A program made the translations under genes and the position numbers. Below are positions 6,703 through 14,435 of a DNA stretch of 16,922 nucleotides, in pieces. The stretch comes from DATCSE01 sp036568605 (GTDB lineage: Bacteria > Pseudomonadota > Gammaproteobacteria > Burkholderiales > Burkholderiaceae_C): the NCBI GenBank assembly GCA_036568605.1, contig DATCSE010000597.1, forward strand, positions 1-16,922, written 5' to 3'. The notes beneath the pieces were generated by a model. It ran no database searches. It saw nothing but the letters and a program-made list of their open reading frames with translations, and was not told the origin of the DNA. The first letter of the stretch is position 1; every line of letters starts with the position of its first letter.

Positions 6703-9591
6703 CTATTTTGAGAAAACCATAGATGTTTGTTGATGGTTGGCCGCGGAGCCGCGTACCGCCTGCACCAGCGCCTGCCCGCCGCCGTAGCTGGACTGCACCG
6801 GCGGCGTGCCGCCCCGCGTGAGACGTATCGCGCAGTACTTGAACTCCGGGATCTTCGCGAACGGGTCCAGCGCCGCGTTGGTCAGCTTGTTGATCGCCGC
6901 CTCGTAGTAGCAGAACGGCACGAACACCGCGCCGCGCGGCGAACTTTCGTCGGCCCGCGCATACAGCACGACCTCGCCGCGACGCGACGTGATCGTGACC
7001 GTCTCGCCCGGCTGCGCACCAAGCGCCGCCAGGTCCAGCGGGTGCACCAGCGCCACCGGATCGGGCTCGATCGCATCGAGCATGCTCGCGCGCCGCGTCA
7101 TGCTGCCGGTGTGCCAGTGCTCGAGCTGGCGGCCGGTGATCAGCACCAGCGGGTAGTCGGTGTCGGGCCGCTCGTTGGCCGGGATGATGTCGGCCGGCAC
7201 GAACCTCGCCTTGCCGCCGGGCCGCGGGAAGTCGTCGGTGAAGACCACCGGCTGCCCCGGATCGCCTTCCTTCGTGCACGGATAGGTCACCGCATGTTCG
7301 CGCTCGAGCCGCTCCCAGGTGATGCCGGCGATGCTGGGCATGGTGTGGCGCATCTCGTCGAACACTTCGCTGACGTGGCCGTAGTTCCAGGGCAGGCCGA
7401 CGCGCTTCGCGATCTCCTGGATGATCCACAAGTCCTGCTTGGCATCGCCCGGCGGGTTGATCGCCTGGCGGCCCATCTGCACGAGCCGGTCGGTGTTCGT
7501 GAAGCTGCCGGTCTTCTCGGGGAACGCGCTCGCGGGCAGGATCACGTCGGCCAGGTAGGCGGTCTCGGTGAGGAAGATGTCCTGCACGACCAGATGATCC
7601 AATGCGGCCAGCGCTTCGCGCGCATGGTTCGCGTCGGGGTCGGACATCGCCGGGTTCTCGCCCATCACGTACATGCCGCGGATCTCGCCCTTCTTGATCG
7701 CGTGCATGACCTCGACCACGGTGAGCCCGGGCTTGTCGTCCAGCGTGCCCGGCTGCAGGCCCCACGCGCTCTCGAAGCGCGCGCGGTTCGCCGGGTCGGC
7801 GACGTGCTGGTAGTCGGGGTACATCATCGGGATCAGCCCGGCATCCGATGCGCCTTGCACGTTGTTCTGGCCACGCAGCGGGTGCAGCCCGGTGCCGGGC
7901 CGGCCGATCTGGCCGGTCATCAGCGCGAGCGCGATCAGGCAGCGCGCGTTGTCGGTGCCGTGCACGTGCTGCGACACGCCCATGCCCCACAGGATCATCG
8001 AGCCCTTGGAGGTGGCGTACAACCGCGCGACCTCACGCAGCGTCTCGGCGTCGATGCCGCAGATCGGCGCCATCGCCTCGGGCGTGTATCCCTCGACGTT
8101 CTTGCGCAGATCGTCATAGCCTATCGTGCGGCTCGCGATGAACTCGGCGTCGACCAGGTTCTCGGTGACGATCACGTTCATCATCGCGTTCAGCATCGCG
8201 ACGTCGGTGTCGGGCTTGAACTGCAGGTAGCGGTGCGCGTAGCGCGAGAGCTCCGAGCGGCGCGGATCGCAGACGATCAGCTTGGTGCCGTTGTGCGCGG
8301 CGTTCTTGATCCAGCTCGCCGCGACCGGGTGGTTCACGCTCGGGTTCGCGCCGATCAGGATCACGACCTCGGCCTTGGTCACGTCCATCACCGGGTTCGA
8401 GACCGCGCCCGAGCCTATGCCCTCGAGCAGCGCGACCACGCTGGACGCATGGCACAGCCGCGTGCAGTGGTCGACGTTGTTGCTGCCGAAGCCGGTGCGC
8501 ACCAGCTTCTGGAACAGGTACGCCTCCTCGTTGCTGCCCTTGGCGGAGCCGAAGCCGGCCAGCGCCTTCTTTCCATGGGTGTCGCGGATCTGCGCGAGCT
8601 TGCCGCCGGCGAGCGCCAGCGCCTCTTCCCAGGTCGCTTCGCGGAAGACGTCGAACACGCGGTCCGGGTCCATCACCGCGTCGCCGCGCTTGGGCGGCGC
8701 ATCGGCGCGGCGGATCAGCGGCACCGTCAGCCGGTGCGGGTGGTGCGCATAGTCGAAGCCGTAGCGGCCTTTCACGCACAGGCGCTCGTGGTTGGCCGGG
8801 CCGTCGCGGCCGTTGACGTAGAGGATCTTGTCGTCCTTGACGTTGTAGGTGAGCTGGCAGCCGACGCCGCAGTACGGGCACACCGAGTCGACTTGCTTGT
8901 CGGGCACCGCGAGCGCGACATCGCGCGCCGGCATCAGCGCGCCGGTGGGACAGGCCTGCACGCACTCGCCGCAGGCCACGCAGGTCGACGCGCCCATCGG
9001 GTCGTCCATGTCGAACACGATCTTCGCGTGCTGGCCGCGGAACGCGAGGCCGATCACGTCGTTGACCTGCTCGTCGCGGCAGGCGCGCAGGCAGCGGGTG
9101 CACTGGATGCAGGCGTCGAGGTTGACCGCGATCGCCGGGTGCGACAGGTCCTGCGGTATCGCCTCGCGCGCCTCGAACCGCGGCTTGCCGACGCCGAGCT
9201 TCGCGGCCCATTCGTCGACCTCGTTGTGGCGCGTGTAGTGCGCCTCCGGCATGTCGGACTGCAGCAGCTCCAGCACCAGCTTCTGCGACTTGACCGCGCG
9301 TTCGCTGTCGGTCGTGACCTTCATGCCGTTGCTCGGGAAGCGGCAGCACGACGGCGCGAGCACGCGCTCGCCGGCGATCTCGACGACGCAGGCCCGGCAG
9401 TTGCCAGCCGTCTCCAGGCCATCCTTGTAGCAAAGATGCGGCACCTCGATGCCGTGGGCTTGCGCGATCTGGATGATGGTCTCGCCCGAGCGGGCGGTGA
9501 CCGGCTGGCCGTTCAGCTCGAACGAGACCGTCGGCGCGCCGGCGCCGTTGGCATCGAGCTGCGCGAGTTCGCGGCGGGTGATGGCATTCAT
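6703..9591 (-). CDS. fdsA: NAD-dependent formate dehydrogenase, catalytic (alpha) subunit, bis-MGD and Fe-S
   Basis: This 962-residue cytoplasmic subunit oxidises formate to CO2 at a Mo- or W-bis-MGD centre. An N-terminal [2Fe-2S] domain has Cys54, Cys65, Cys68 and Cys82. A double ferredoxin segment has CIQCTRCLRAC (161-171) and CVACGECVQAC (204-214). The next [4Fe-4S] ligands are Cys238, Cys241, Cys245 and Cys272 at the start of the molybdopterin oxidoreductase domain. In DHCTRLCHASSV, Cys380 followed by His381 is the expected metal-ligand/catalytic pair, so this is the cysteine, not selenocysteine, form. The molydopterin-dinucleotide-binding domain spans about 810-925. There are no Cys residues between 83 and 161, so the His/Cys-ligated cluster of NuoG-like N-termini is missing. 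The ATG at 9591 overlaps the upstream stop as ATGA, with GGGAG about nine bases before it. An in-frame extension upstream lies inside fdsB and is rejected. Confidence 0.95.
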   Translation of the reverse strand: MNAITRRELAQLDANGAGAPTVSFELNGQPVTARSGETIIQIAQAHGIEVPHLCYKDGLETAGNCRACVVEIAGERVLAPSCCRFPSNGMKVTTDSERAVKSQKLVLELLQSDMPEAHYTRHNEVDEWAAKLGVGKPRFEAREAIPQDLSHPAIAVNLDACIQCTRCLRACRDEQVNDVIGLAFRGQHAKIVFDMDDPMGASTCVACGECVQACPTGALMPARDVALAVPDKQVDSVCPYCGVGCQLTYNVKDDKILYVNGRDGPANHERLCVKGRYGFDYAHHPHRLTVPLIRRADAPPKRGDAVMDPDRVFDVFREATWEEALALAGGKLAQIRDTHGKKALAGFGSAKGSNEEAYLFQKLVRTGFGSNNVDHCTRLCHASSVVALLEGIGSGAVSNPVMDVTKAEVVILIGANPSVNHPVAASWIKNAAHNGTKLIVCDPRRSELSRYAHRYLQFKPDTDVAMLNAMMNVIVTENLVDAEFIASRTIGYDDLRKNVEGYTPEAMAPICGIDAETLREVARLYATSKGSMILWGMGVSQHVHGTDNARCLIALALMTGQIGRPGTGLHPLRGQNNVQGASDAGLIPMMYPDYQHVADPANRARFESAWGLQPGTLDDKPGLTVVEVMHAIKKGEIRGMYVMGENPAMSDPDANHAREALAALDHLVVQDIFLTETAYLADVILPASAFPEKTGSFTNTDRLVQMGRQAINPPGDAKQDLWIIQEIAKRVGLPWNYGHVSEVFDEMRHTMPSIAGITWERLEREHAVTYPCTKEGDPGQPVVFTDDFPRPGGKARFVPADIIPANERPDTDYPLVLITGRQLEHWHTGSMTRRASMLDAIEPDPVALVHPLDLAALGAQPGETVTITSRRGEVVLYARADESSPRGAVFVPFCYYEAAINKLTNAALDPFAKIPEFKYCAIRLTRGGTPPVQSSYGGGQALVQAVRGSAANHQQTSMVFSK

Positions 9592-11300
9592 GCAGTCTGG
9601 CTCCCGGTGAGCTCTTGCGGGAAATAGCGGACGACGCAATCGATGGGGTTGGGAGCCGCTTGCCCGAGCCCGCAGATCGAGGCATCGCGCATCACCTGCG
9701 ACAGGTCGGCCAGCAGCTCCAGATCCCACTGCGGCTTCTCGATCAGCGCCGAGGCCTTCGCGGTGCCGTTGCGGCACGGCGTGCATTGGCCGCACGACTC
9801 GTGCGCGAAGAAGCGCATCGTGTTGCGCGCCGCGCCGACCGCGCTGTCGTGGTCCGACAGCACGACCACCGCGGCGGAGCCGATGAAGCAGCCGTAGGGC
9901 TGCAGCGTGTCGAAGTCCAGCGGGATGTCGCCCAGGCTGGCGGGCAGGATGCCGCCCGAGGCGCCGCCCGGCAGGTAGCCGTAGAACGTGTGCCCGTCCT
10001 GCATGCCGCCGCAGTACTCGTCAATCAGCGCGCGTATCGTGATGCCGGCCGGCGCGAGCTTGACGCCCGGGCTCTTCACGCGCCCCGAGACCGAGAACGA
10101 ACGCAGCCCCTTGCGCCCGTTCGCCCCGTGCGACGCGAACCACGCGCCGCCCTTCTCGAGCAGCTCGCGCACCCAGTACAGCGTCTCGAAGTTGTGCTCC
10201 AGCGTCGGCCGGCCGAACAGGCCGACCTGCGCGACATACGGCGGGCGCAGCCGCGGCATGCCGCGCTTGCCTTCGATCGATTCGATCATCGCCGATTCTT
10301 CGCCGCAGATGTACGCGCCGGCGCCGCGCCTGAGATGGATCGCCGGCATCGCCGCGAGCGGCGGATCGGCCAGCAGCGTCGCGAGCTCGCGTTCGAGCAG
10401 CGCGCGGCAGCCGTGGTACTCGTCGCGCAGGTAGATGTAGATGGATTCGATGCCGACCGCCCACGCCGCGATCAGCATGCCCTCGAGGAAGCGGTGCGGG
10501 TCGCGCTCGAGCAGCACGCGGTCCTTGAAGGTGCCGGGCTCGCCCTCGTCGATGTTGACCGCTATCAGCCGCGGGCCGGGCTCGCCGCGCACGATGCGCC
10601 ACTTGCGCCCGGCCGGGAAACCGGCGCCGCCCAGGCCGCGCAGGCCCGAGTCCTCCAGCGTCTTGATCACCGACTCGACGTCGCGCCGGCCTTCGACGCA
10701 GTCCTTCAGCAAGGCGTAGCCGCCCTGCGCGCGGTACGCGGCCAGATCGAGGTAGCCCTCGGGCTCGTGCCGGATTGCGTTGGCGTTCACCTTCGCGACG
10801 ACTGCGTCGGCCGTCGCGTTCGCGACCGGGTTCTGCCCGACCGCAACCGCCGGCGCCTGCTCGCAGCGGCCTATGCACGGCGCCGGGATCACGCGCACGT
10901 CGCGGCCCAGCAGCGCGGGCAGCTTCGCGAGCAGCTCGCGTGCACCGGCCATCTCGCACGACAGGCCGTCGCAGACGCGCACCGTCAGCGCCGCTGGTGC
11001 CGCCTCGCCTTCCTTCACGATGTCGAAGTGGTGATAGAAGGTCGCGACCTCGTAGACCTCGGTCTGAGCAAGCTTCATTTCCTGCGCCAGCGCTGCCAGG
11101 TGCGCGGCCGACAAGTGGCCGTAGGCGTCCTGGATCTTGTGCAGATGCTCGATCAGCAGGTCGCGCTGGCGCGAGGCATCGCCGAGCAATGCCTGCACCT
11201 GCGCGAGCGCGTCGGGGTCGACGCGCCGGCCCTTGGGCTTCTCGCGCTTGCGCTGCTTGGTGCTCTCCAGCACCGCGATCGGGATCACCATCTGGTTCAT
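9588..11300 (-). CDS. fdsB: formate dehydrogenase NADH-side subunit, natural FdsG-FdsB (NuoE-NuoF) fusion
   Basis: This 570-residue protein passes electrons from the alpha subunit to NAD+ through FMN. Residues about 30-175 are a NuoE/FdsG-like thioredoxin-fold [2Fe-2S] domain with Cys110, Cys115, Cys142 and Cys146. Residues about 195-560 are a NuoF/FdsB domain with the FMN/NAD loops GLRGLGGAGFPAGRKW (219-234) and RGAGAYICGEESAMIESIEG (325-344), and the [4Fe-4S] ligands Cys503, Cys506, Cys509 and Cys543. In Rhodobacter and Cupriavidus these are two separate proteins. The two-subunit architecture here matches Fdh1A/Fdh1B of Methylobacterium extorquens, whose beta subunit is about this length. 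The start ATG shares one base with the frc2 stop (TGATG), with AAGGTG before it. The stop overlaps fdsA by four bases. Both indicate translational coupling. Confidence 0.94.
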   Translation of the reverse strand: MNQMVIPIAVLESTKQRKREKPKGRRVDPDALAQVQALLGDASRQRDLLIEHLHKIQDAYGHLSAAHLAALAQEMKLAQTEVYEVATFYHHFDIVKEGEAAPAALTVRVCDGLSCEMAGARELLAKLPALLGRDVRVIPAPCIGRCEQAPAVAVGQNPVANATADAVVAKVNANAIRHEPEGYLDLAAYRAQGGYALLKDCVEGRRDVESVIKTLEDSGLRGLGGAGFPAGRKWRIVRGEPGPRLIAVNIDEGEPGTFKDRVLLERDPHRFLEGMLIAAWAVGIESIYIYLRDEYHGCRALLERELATLLADPPLAAMPAIHLRRGAGAYICGEESAMIESIEGKRGMPRLRPPYVAQVGLFGRPTLEHNFETLYWVRELLEKGGAWFASHGANGRKGLRSFSVSGRVKSPGVKLAPAGITIRALIDEYCGGMQDGHTFYGYLPGGASGGILPASLGDIPLDFDTLQPYGCFIGSAAVVVLSDHDSAVGAARNTMRFFAHESCGQCTPCRNGTAKASALIEKPQWDLELLADLSQVMRDASICGLGQAAPNPIDCVVRYFPQELTGSQTA

Positions 11301-12547
11301 CAGATCACCTTCTCTTCACGCAGTTCAGCGATCTGCGCGCGGCTGTAGCCGAGCTGCGCGAGCACCTCCTCGGTGTGCTCGCCCAGCAGCGGCGAGCGGG
11401 TCACGTGGGTCGGGCTGTCGGACATCTTGATCGGGTTGCCCACCGTCAGGTACTTGCCGCGCACCGGGTGGTCGACCTCGACGATGGTGCCGGTCTTGCG
11501 CAGGTCCTCGTCCTCGGCGATCTCCTTCATCGACAGGATGGGCCCGCACGGGATGTCGAGCTTGTTCAGGATGTCCATCGCCTCGAACTTCGTCTTGGTC
11601 ATGGTCCACTGTTCGATGCGTTTGAAGATGGGCTTCAGGTGCAGCAGCCGTGCAGCCGGCGTCGCGAACGCCTCGTCGTTGATCCAGTCCTCCTCGCCGA
11701 TCACCTTGCACACCGCGGGCCAGACCGCCGCCTGCGTGATGAAGTAGATGTAGGCGTTCGGGTCGGTCTCCCAGCCCTTGCACTTCAGGATCCAGCCAGG
11801 CTGGCCGCCGCCCGACGAGTTGCCGGCGCGCGGCACCGTGTCGGGGAAATGCGTGTCGGGGTACTGCGGGTACTCCTTCAGCACGCCGGTGCGCTCGAGG
11901 CGCTGCTGGTCGCGCAGCTTGACGCGGCACAGGTTCAGCACCGCGTCCTGCATGGGCGCGAGCACCTTCTGGCCGCGGCCGGTGCTGTGACGCTGCAGCA
12001 GCGCGGCGAGGATGCCCAGCGCGAGGTGCAGACCGGTGCCGCTGTCGCCGATCTGCGCGCCGGTGACCATCGGCGGGCCGTCGTCGAAGCCGGTGGTCGA
12101 GGCCGAGCCGCCGGCGCACTGCGCGACGTTCTCGTAGACCTTGCAGTCCTCGTAGCGCCCCGGGCCGAAGCCCTTGACCGACGCGACCACCATCCGCGGG
12201 TTCAGCTCGTGGATGCGCTCCCAGGAGAAGCCCATGCGCTCGAGCGCGCCCGGCGCGAAGTTCTCGACCAGCACGTCGCACTGCTTGATCAGCGTCTCGA
12301 GCACCTGCTTGCCCTTGGGCTTCTTCGTGTCGACCGTGATCGAACGCTTGTTGTGGTTCAGCATCGTGAAGTACAAGCTGTCGGCATCGGGGATGTCGCG
12401 CAGCTGGCCGCGCGTCGCATCGCCCTCGCCGGCACGTTCGACCTTGATCACGTCGGCACCGAACCAGGCGAGCAGCTGCGTGCAGGTCGGGCCGGACTGC
12501 ACATGCGTGAAATCGAGGATTCGATAGCCTTCGAGCGCTTTGCTCAT
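11300..12547 (-). CDS. frc: formyl-CoA:oxalate CoA-transferase, second paralogue (class III CoA-transferase)
   Basis: This 415-residue cytoplasmic enzyme would transfer CoA from formyl-CoA to oxalate, giving oxalyl-CoA and formate. The sequence follows E. coli Frc (YfdW) closely: LDFTHVQSGPTCTQLLAWFGADVIKVER at the N-terminus with Gln17, catalytic Asp168 in GDSGTGLHLALG, MQDAVLNLCRVKLRDQQRLE, and PGWILKCKGWETDPNAYIYF. The mobile glycine loop reads SSGGGQ (244-249), one glycine fewer than in the other copy. The ATG at 12547 has GGAGA upstream. The PAS gene ends 30 bases before it and fdsB starts on its stop codon, so it is probably co-transcribed with formate dehydrogenase. It may have shifted CoA-donor or acceptor preference, or simply back up the first Frc. 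Confidence 0.93.
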   Translation of the reverse strand: MSKALEGYRILDFTHVQSGPTCTQLLAWFGADVIKVERAGEGDATRGQLRDIPDADSLYFTMLNHNKRSITVDTKKPKGKQVLETLIKQCDVLVENFAPGALERMGFSWERIHELNPRMVVASVKGFGPGRYEDCKVYENVAQCAGGSASTTGFDDGPPMVTGAQIGDSGTGLHLALGILAALLQRHSTGRGQKVLAPMQDAVLNLCRVKLRDQQRLERTGVLKEYPQYPDTHFPDTVPRAGNSSGGGQPGWILKCKGWETDPNAYIYFITQAAVWPAVCKVIGEEDWINDEAFATPAARLLHLKPIFKRIEQWTMTKTKFEAMDILNKLDIPCGPILSMKEIAEDEDLRKTGTIVEVDHPVRGKYLTVGNPIKMSDSPTHVTRSPLLGEHTEEVLAQLGYSRAQIAELREEKVI

Positions 12548-12577
12548 GAGAGTCTCCGCGGGAGTTTCAAATTCTGT

Positions 12578-13027
12578 TCAGCTCGATGCGGACGTCGCAG
12601 CGGCCAGCTTGGCCTCGGCCTCGGCGAGGCGCTTGCGCAGCGCGCGATCGTCCTGGAAGCGCTGGGTCTCGTCGCGTATCACCGCGACGATCGCGTTGAC
12701 CTTGCCGTCCGCGCCGAAGAGCATCGCGACCGTGAACGCGATCGACATCGCGCGGCCGTCCTTGTGCGTGGCCGGCACGCGCAGCAGGTCGTGGCCGTAG
12801 CGGCTGGTGCCGGTCGCCATGGACTTGTCGTAGCCCTCCCAGTGGCGGCCGCGCAGCCGCTCGGGAATGATGATGTCCAGCGATTGGCCGAGCGCCTCGG
12901 CCTCGCTGTAGCCGAACATGCGCTCGGCGCCGGGGTTCCACAGGACGATCGCGCCCTGGGCGTCGGAGGCGATCACGGCGTCGCCGATCGCGGCGACGAG
13001 CTCTTGGCAATCCACAGGGGTCTTCAT
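12578..13027 (-). CDS. stand-alone PAS-domain sensor protein
   Basis: This 149-residue cytoplasmic protein is essentially one PAS/S-box domain (about residues 8-122: DAVIASDAQGAIVLWNPGAERMFGYSEAEALGQSL, then RVPATHKDGR and FGADGKVNAIVAVIRDETQRF). A short charged helix at 123-145 is likely to form a coiled coil. There is no kinase, GGDEF, helix-turn-helix or other output domain. It must therefore act through a partner, by dimerising, or as a ligand buffer. The segment PERLRGRHWEGY places His62 where FixL-type PAS domains have their heme-binding histidine, but many non-heme PAS domains share this RHxxG pattern. The ATG at 13027 has only a weak Shine-Dalgarno. The gene lies between the two frc copies, just after a terminator. 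Confidence 0.88.
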   Translation of the reverse strand: MKTPVDCQELVAAIGDAVIASDAQGAIVLWNPGAERMFGYSEAEALGQSLDIIIPERLRGRHWEGYDKSMATGTSRYGHDLLRVPATHKDGRAMSIAFTVAMLFGADGKVNAIVAVIRDETQRFQDDRALRKRLAEAEAKLAAATSASS

Positions 13028-13066
13028 ATCCGTACTCTATGACCGAACCGAGGCCAGTCTGAAACA

Positions 13067-13092
13067 GAAACGGCGCCCACGGGCGCCGTTTC
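13067..13092 (-). terminator. intrinsic terminator after the first frc
   Basis: A perfect 12-base inverted repeat (13067-13078 and 13081-13092, core GGCGCC) forms a very stable GC stem ending in GTTTC. In the minus-strand direction it is followed by TGTTTC, a short U-rich run. It begins 26 bases after the stop of the first frc and ends about 40 bases before the PAS gene start. The flanking AAA/TTT makes it structurally symmetric, but no gene on the plus strand needs it. Confidence 0.8.
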
Positions 13093-13117
13093 GTGAGCAC
13101 CCTTTGGCGGCTACCGG

Positions 13118-14389
13118 TCAGACGGCTTTCGCGGCGTGCAATTCCTTGATCTGGCTCTCGGTGTAGCCGAAGTCGCGCAGCACCTCGTCGGTGTGCTCGC
13201 CCAGCAGCGGCGACGCGGTGATCTCGGGCTTCAGGTCCGAGAACTTGATCGGGCTGCCGATCGTCCAGTAGCTGCCGCGCTCCTTGTGCTGCACTTCGAC
13301 GATCGAGCCGCTCTTGCGCAGCGACTCGTCGCGCAGCAGCTCCTTCATCGACAGCACCGGCGCGCACGGGATGTCGTGCTTGCGGAAGATGTCGACGGCC
13401 TCGAACTTGGTCTTGTCCTTGATGAAGTTCTCGATCGTCGCGAAGATCTTCTCGATGTGCGGCTGGCGTGCCTTCGCGGTGGTGTAGGCCGGATCGGTCT
13501 TCCACTCGGGCTTGCCGAGCGCGTCGCAGATCGGCTCCCAGGCGTGGCCCTGGATCGTGAAGTAGATGTACGCGTTCGGGTCGGTCTCCCAGCCCTTGCA
13601 CTTCAGGATCCAGCCAGGCTGGCCGCCGCCGCCGGCATTGCCGCCGCGCGGCGTGACCTTGTCCTTGAACGCGTCCATCTCGTGCGGGTACTGCGGGTAC
13701 TCTTCGAGGTAGCCCACGCGCTCCAGGCGCTGCTGATCACGCATCTTCACGCGGCAGAGATTGAGCACGGCGTCTTGCATCGAGCAGGCGACCTTCTGGC
13801 CCTTGCCGGTCTTGTCGCGGCCGATGAGGGCGGTCAGGATGCCGATTGCAAGGTGCATGCCCGTGTTCGAATCGCCCAGCGCCGCGGCGCTGATCGTGGG
13901 TTCGGAGTTCTCGCCCTTCCACCAACCGGTCGTCGATGCTGCGCCGCCGGCACACTGTGCGACGTTTTCGTACACCTTCAGGTCCTCGTAGTGGTGGCCT
14001 TCGGAGAAGCCCTTCACCGACGCGTGGATCATCTTCGGGTTCAGTTCCTGGATGCGCTCCCACGAGAAGCCCATGCGGTCCAGCGCGCCGGGGCCGAAGT
14101 TCTCGACCAGCACGTCGCACTGGCGCACCAGGGTCTCCAGGACCTGCTTGCCTTCGGGCGTCTTGGTGTCCAGCGTGATCGAGCGCTTGTTGCTGTTGAG
14201 CATCGTGAAGTACAGCGCGTCGACGTTCGGGATGTCGCGCAGCTGGGTGCGCGTCACGTCGCCCGAGCCGGGGCGCTCGACCTTGATGACGTCGGCGCCG
14301 AACCAGGCCAGCAGCTGCGTGCAGGCCGGCCCGGCCTGGACGTGGGTGAAGTCGATGATCTTGATGCCGGCGAGTGGTTTGGTGCTCAT
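13118..14389 (-). CDS. frc: formyl-CoA:oxalate CoA-transferase, first paralogue
   Basis: This 423-residue class III CoA-transferase would form oxalyl-CoA from oxalate and formyl-CoA, regenerating the substrate of Oxc. It is very similar to E. coli Frc throughout. It has IIDFTHVQAGPACTQLLAWF with Gln18, the GDVTRTQLRDIP segment, catalytic Asp173 in LGDSNTGMHLAIG, MQDAVLNLCRVKMRDQQRLE, the intact mobile loop AGGGGQPGW (252-260), and the C-terminal PLLGEHTDEVLRDFGYT. The ATG at 14389 has AGGAGC seven bases upstream. It follows oxc by 46 bases and a strong terminator closes it, so oxlT-oxc-frc would form one transcription unit. Of the two copies this is the better match to the characterised enzymes, so it is the likelier main oxalate activator. 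Confidence 0.94.
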   Translation of the reverse strand: MSTKPLAGIKIIDFTHVQAGPACTQLLAWFGADVIKVERPGSGDVTRTQLRDIPNVDALYFTMLNSNKRSITLDTKTPEGKQVLETLVRQCDVLVENFGPGALDRMGFSWERIQELNPKMIHASVKGFSEGHHYEDLKVYENVAQCAGGAASTTGWWKGENSEPTISAAALGDSNTGMHLAIGILTALIGRDKTGKGQKVACSMQDAVLNLCRVKMRDQQRLERVGYLEEYPQYPHEMDAFKDKVTPRGGNAGGGGQPGWILKCKGWETDPNAYIYFTIQGHAWEPICDALGKPEWKTDPAYTTAKARQPHIEKIFATIENFIKDKTKFEAVDIFRKHDIPCAPVLSMKELLRDESLRKSGSIVEVQHKERGSYWTIGSPIKFSDLKPEITASPLLGEHTDEVLRDFGYTESQIKELHAAKAV

Positions 14390-14435
14390 ATGAGTGCTCC
14401 TGTTGGCTCGTGGGTGAAAGGGTGAGGTGGACGAA

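Noticed and set aside
6691..6720. Plus-strand TTGACA at 6691-6696 as a promoter antisense to fdsA
   Set aside because: No convincing -10 box at 16-18 bases; probably chance in an AT-rich island.
8450..8465. Possible selenocysteine site in formate dehydrogenase
   Set aside because: The active-site codon encodes Cys380 and there is no in-frame TGA in fdsA.
6727..9627. Very long plus-strand open frame (about 966 codons) opposite fdsA
   Set aside because: It is rich in Arg, Ala, Val, His and Asp with no domain, and mirrors the GC-biased codons of fdsA. A typical antisense shadow in high-GC DNA.
9592..9795. N-terminal extension of fdsA upstream of the ATG at 9591
   Set aside because: It lies inside fdsB, has no family similarity, and the ATGA overlap with a Shine-Dalgarno explains the start.
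9615..11348. Plus-strand open frame opposite fdsB
   Set aside because: Antisense shadow of a gene with complete cofactor motifs.
10775..13042. Plus-strand open frame of about 755 codons across frc2 and the PAS gene
   Set aside because: It crosses two real genes and their intergenic gap and shows only biased composition.
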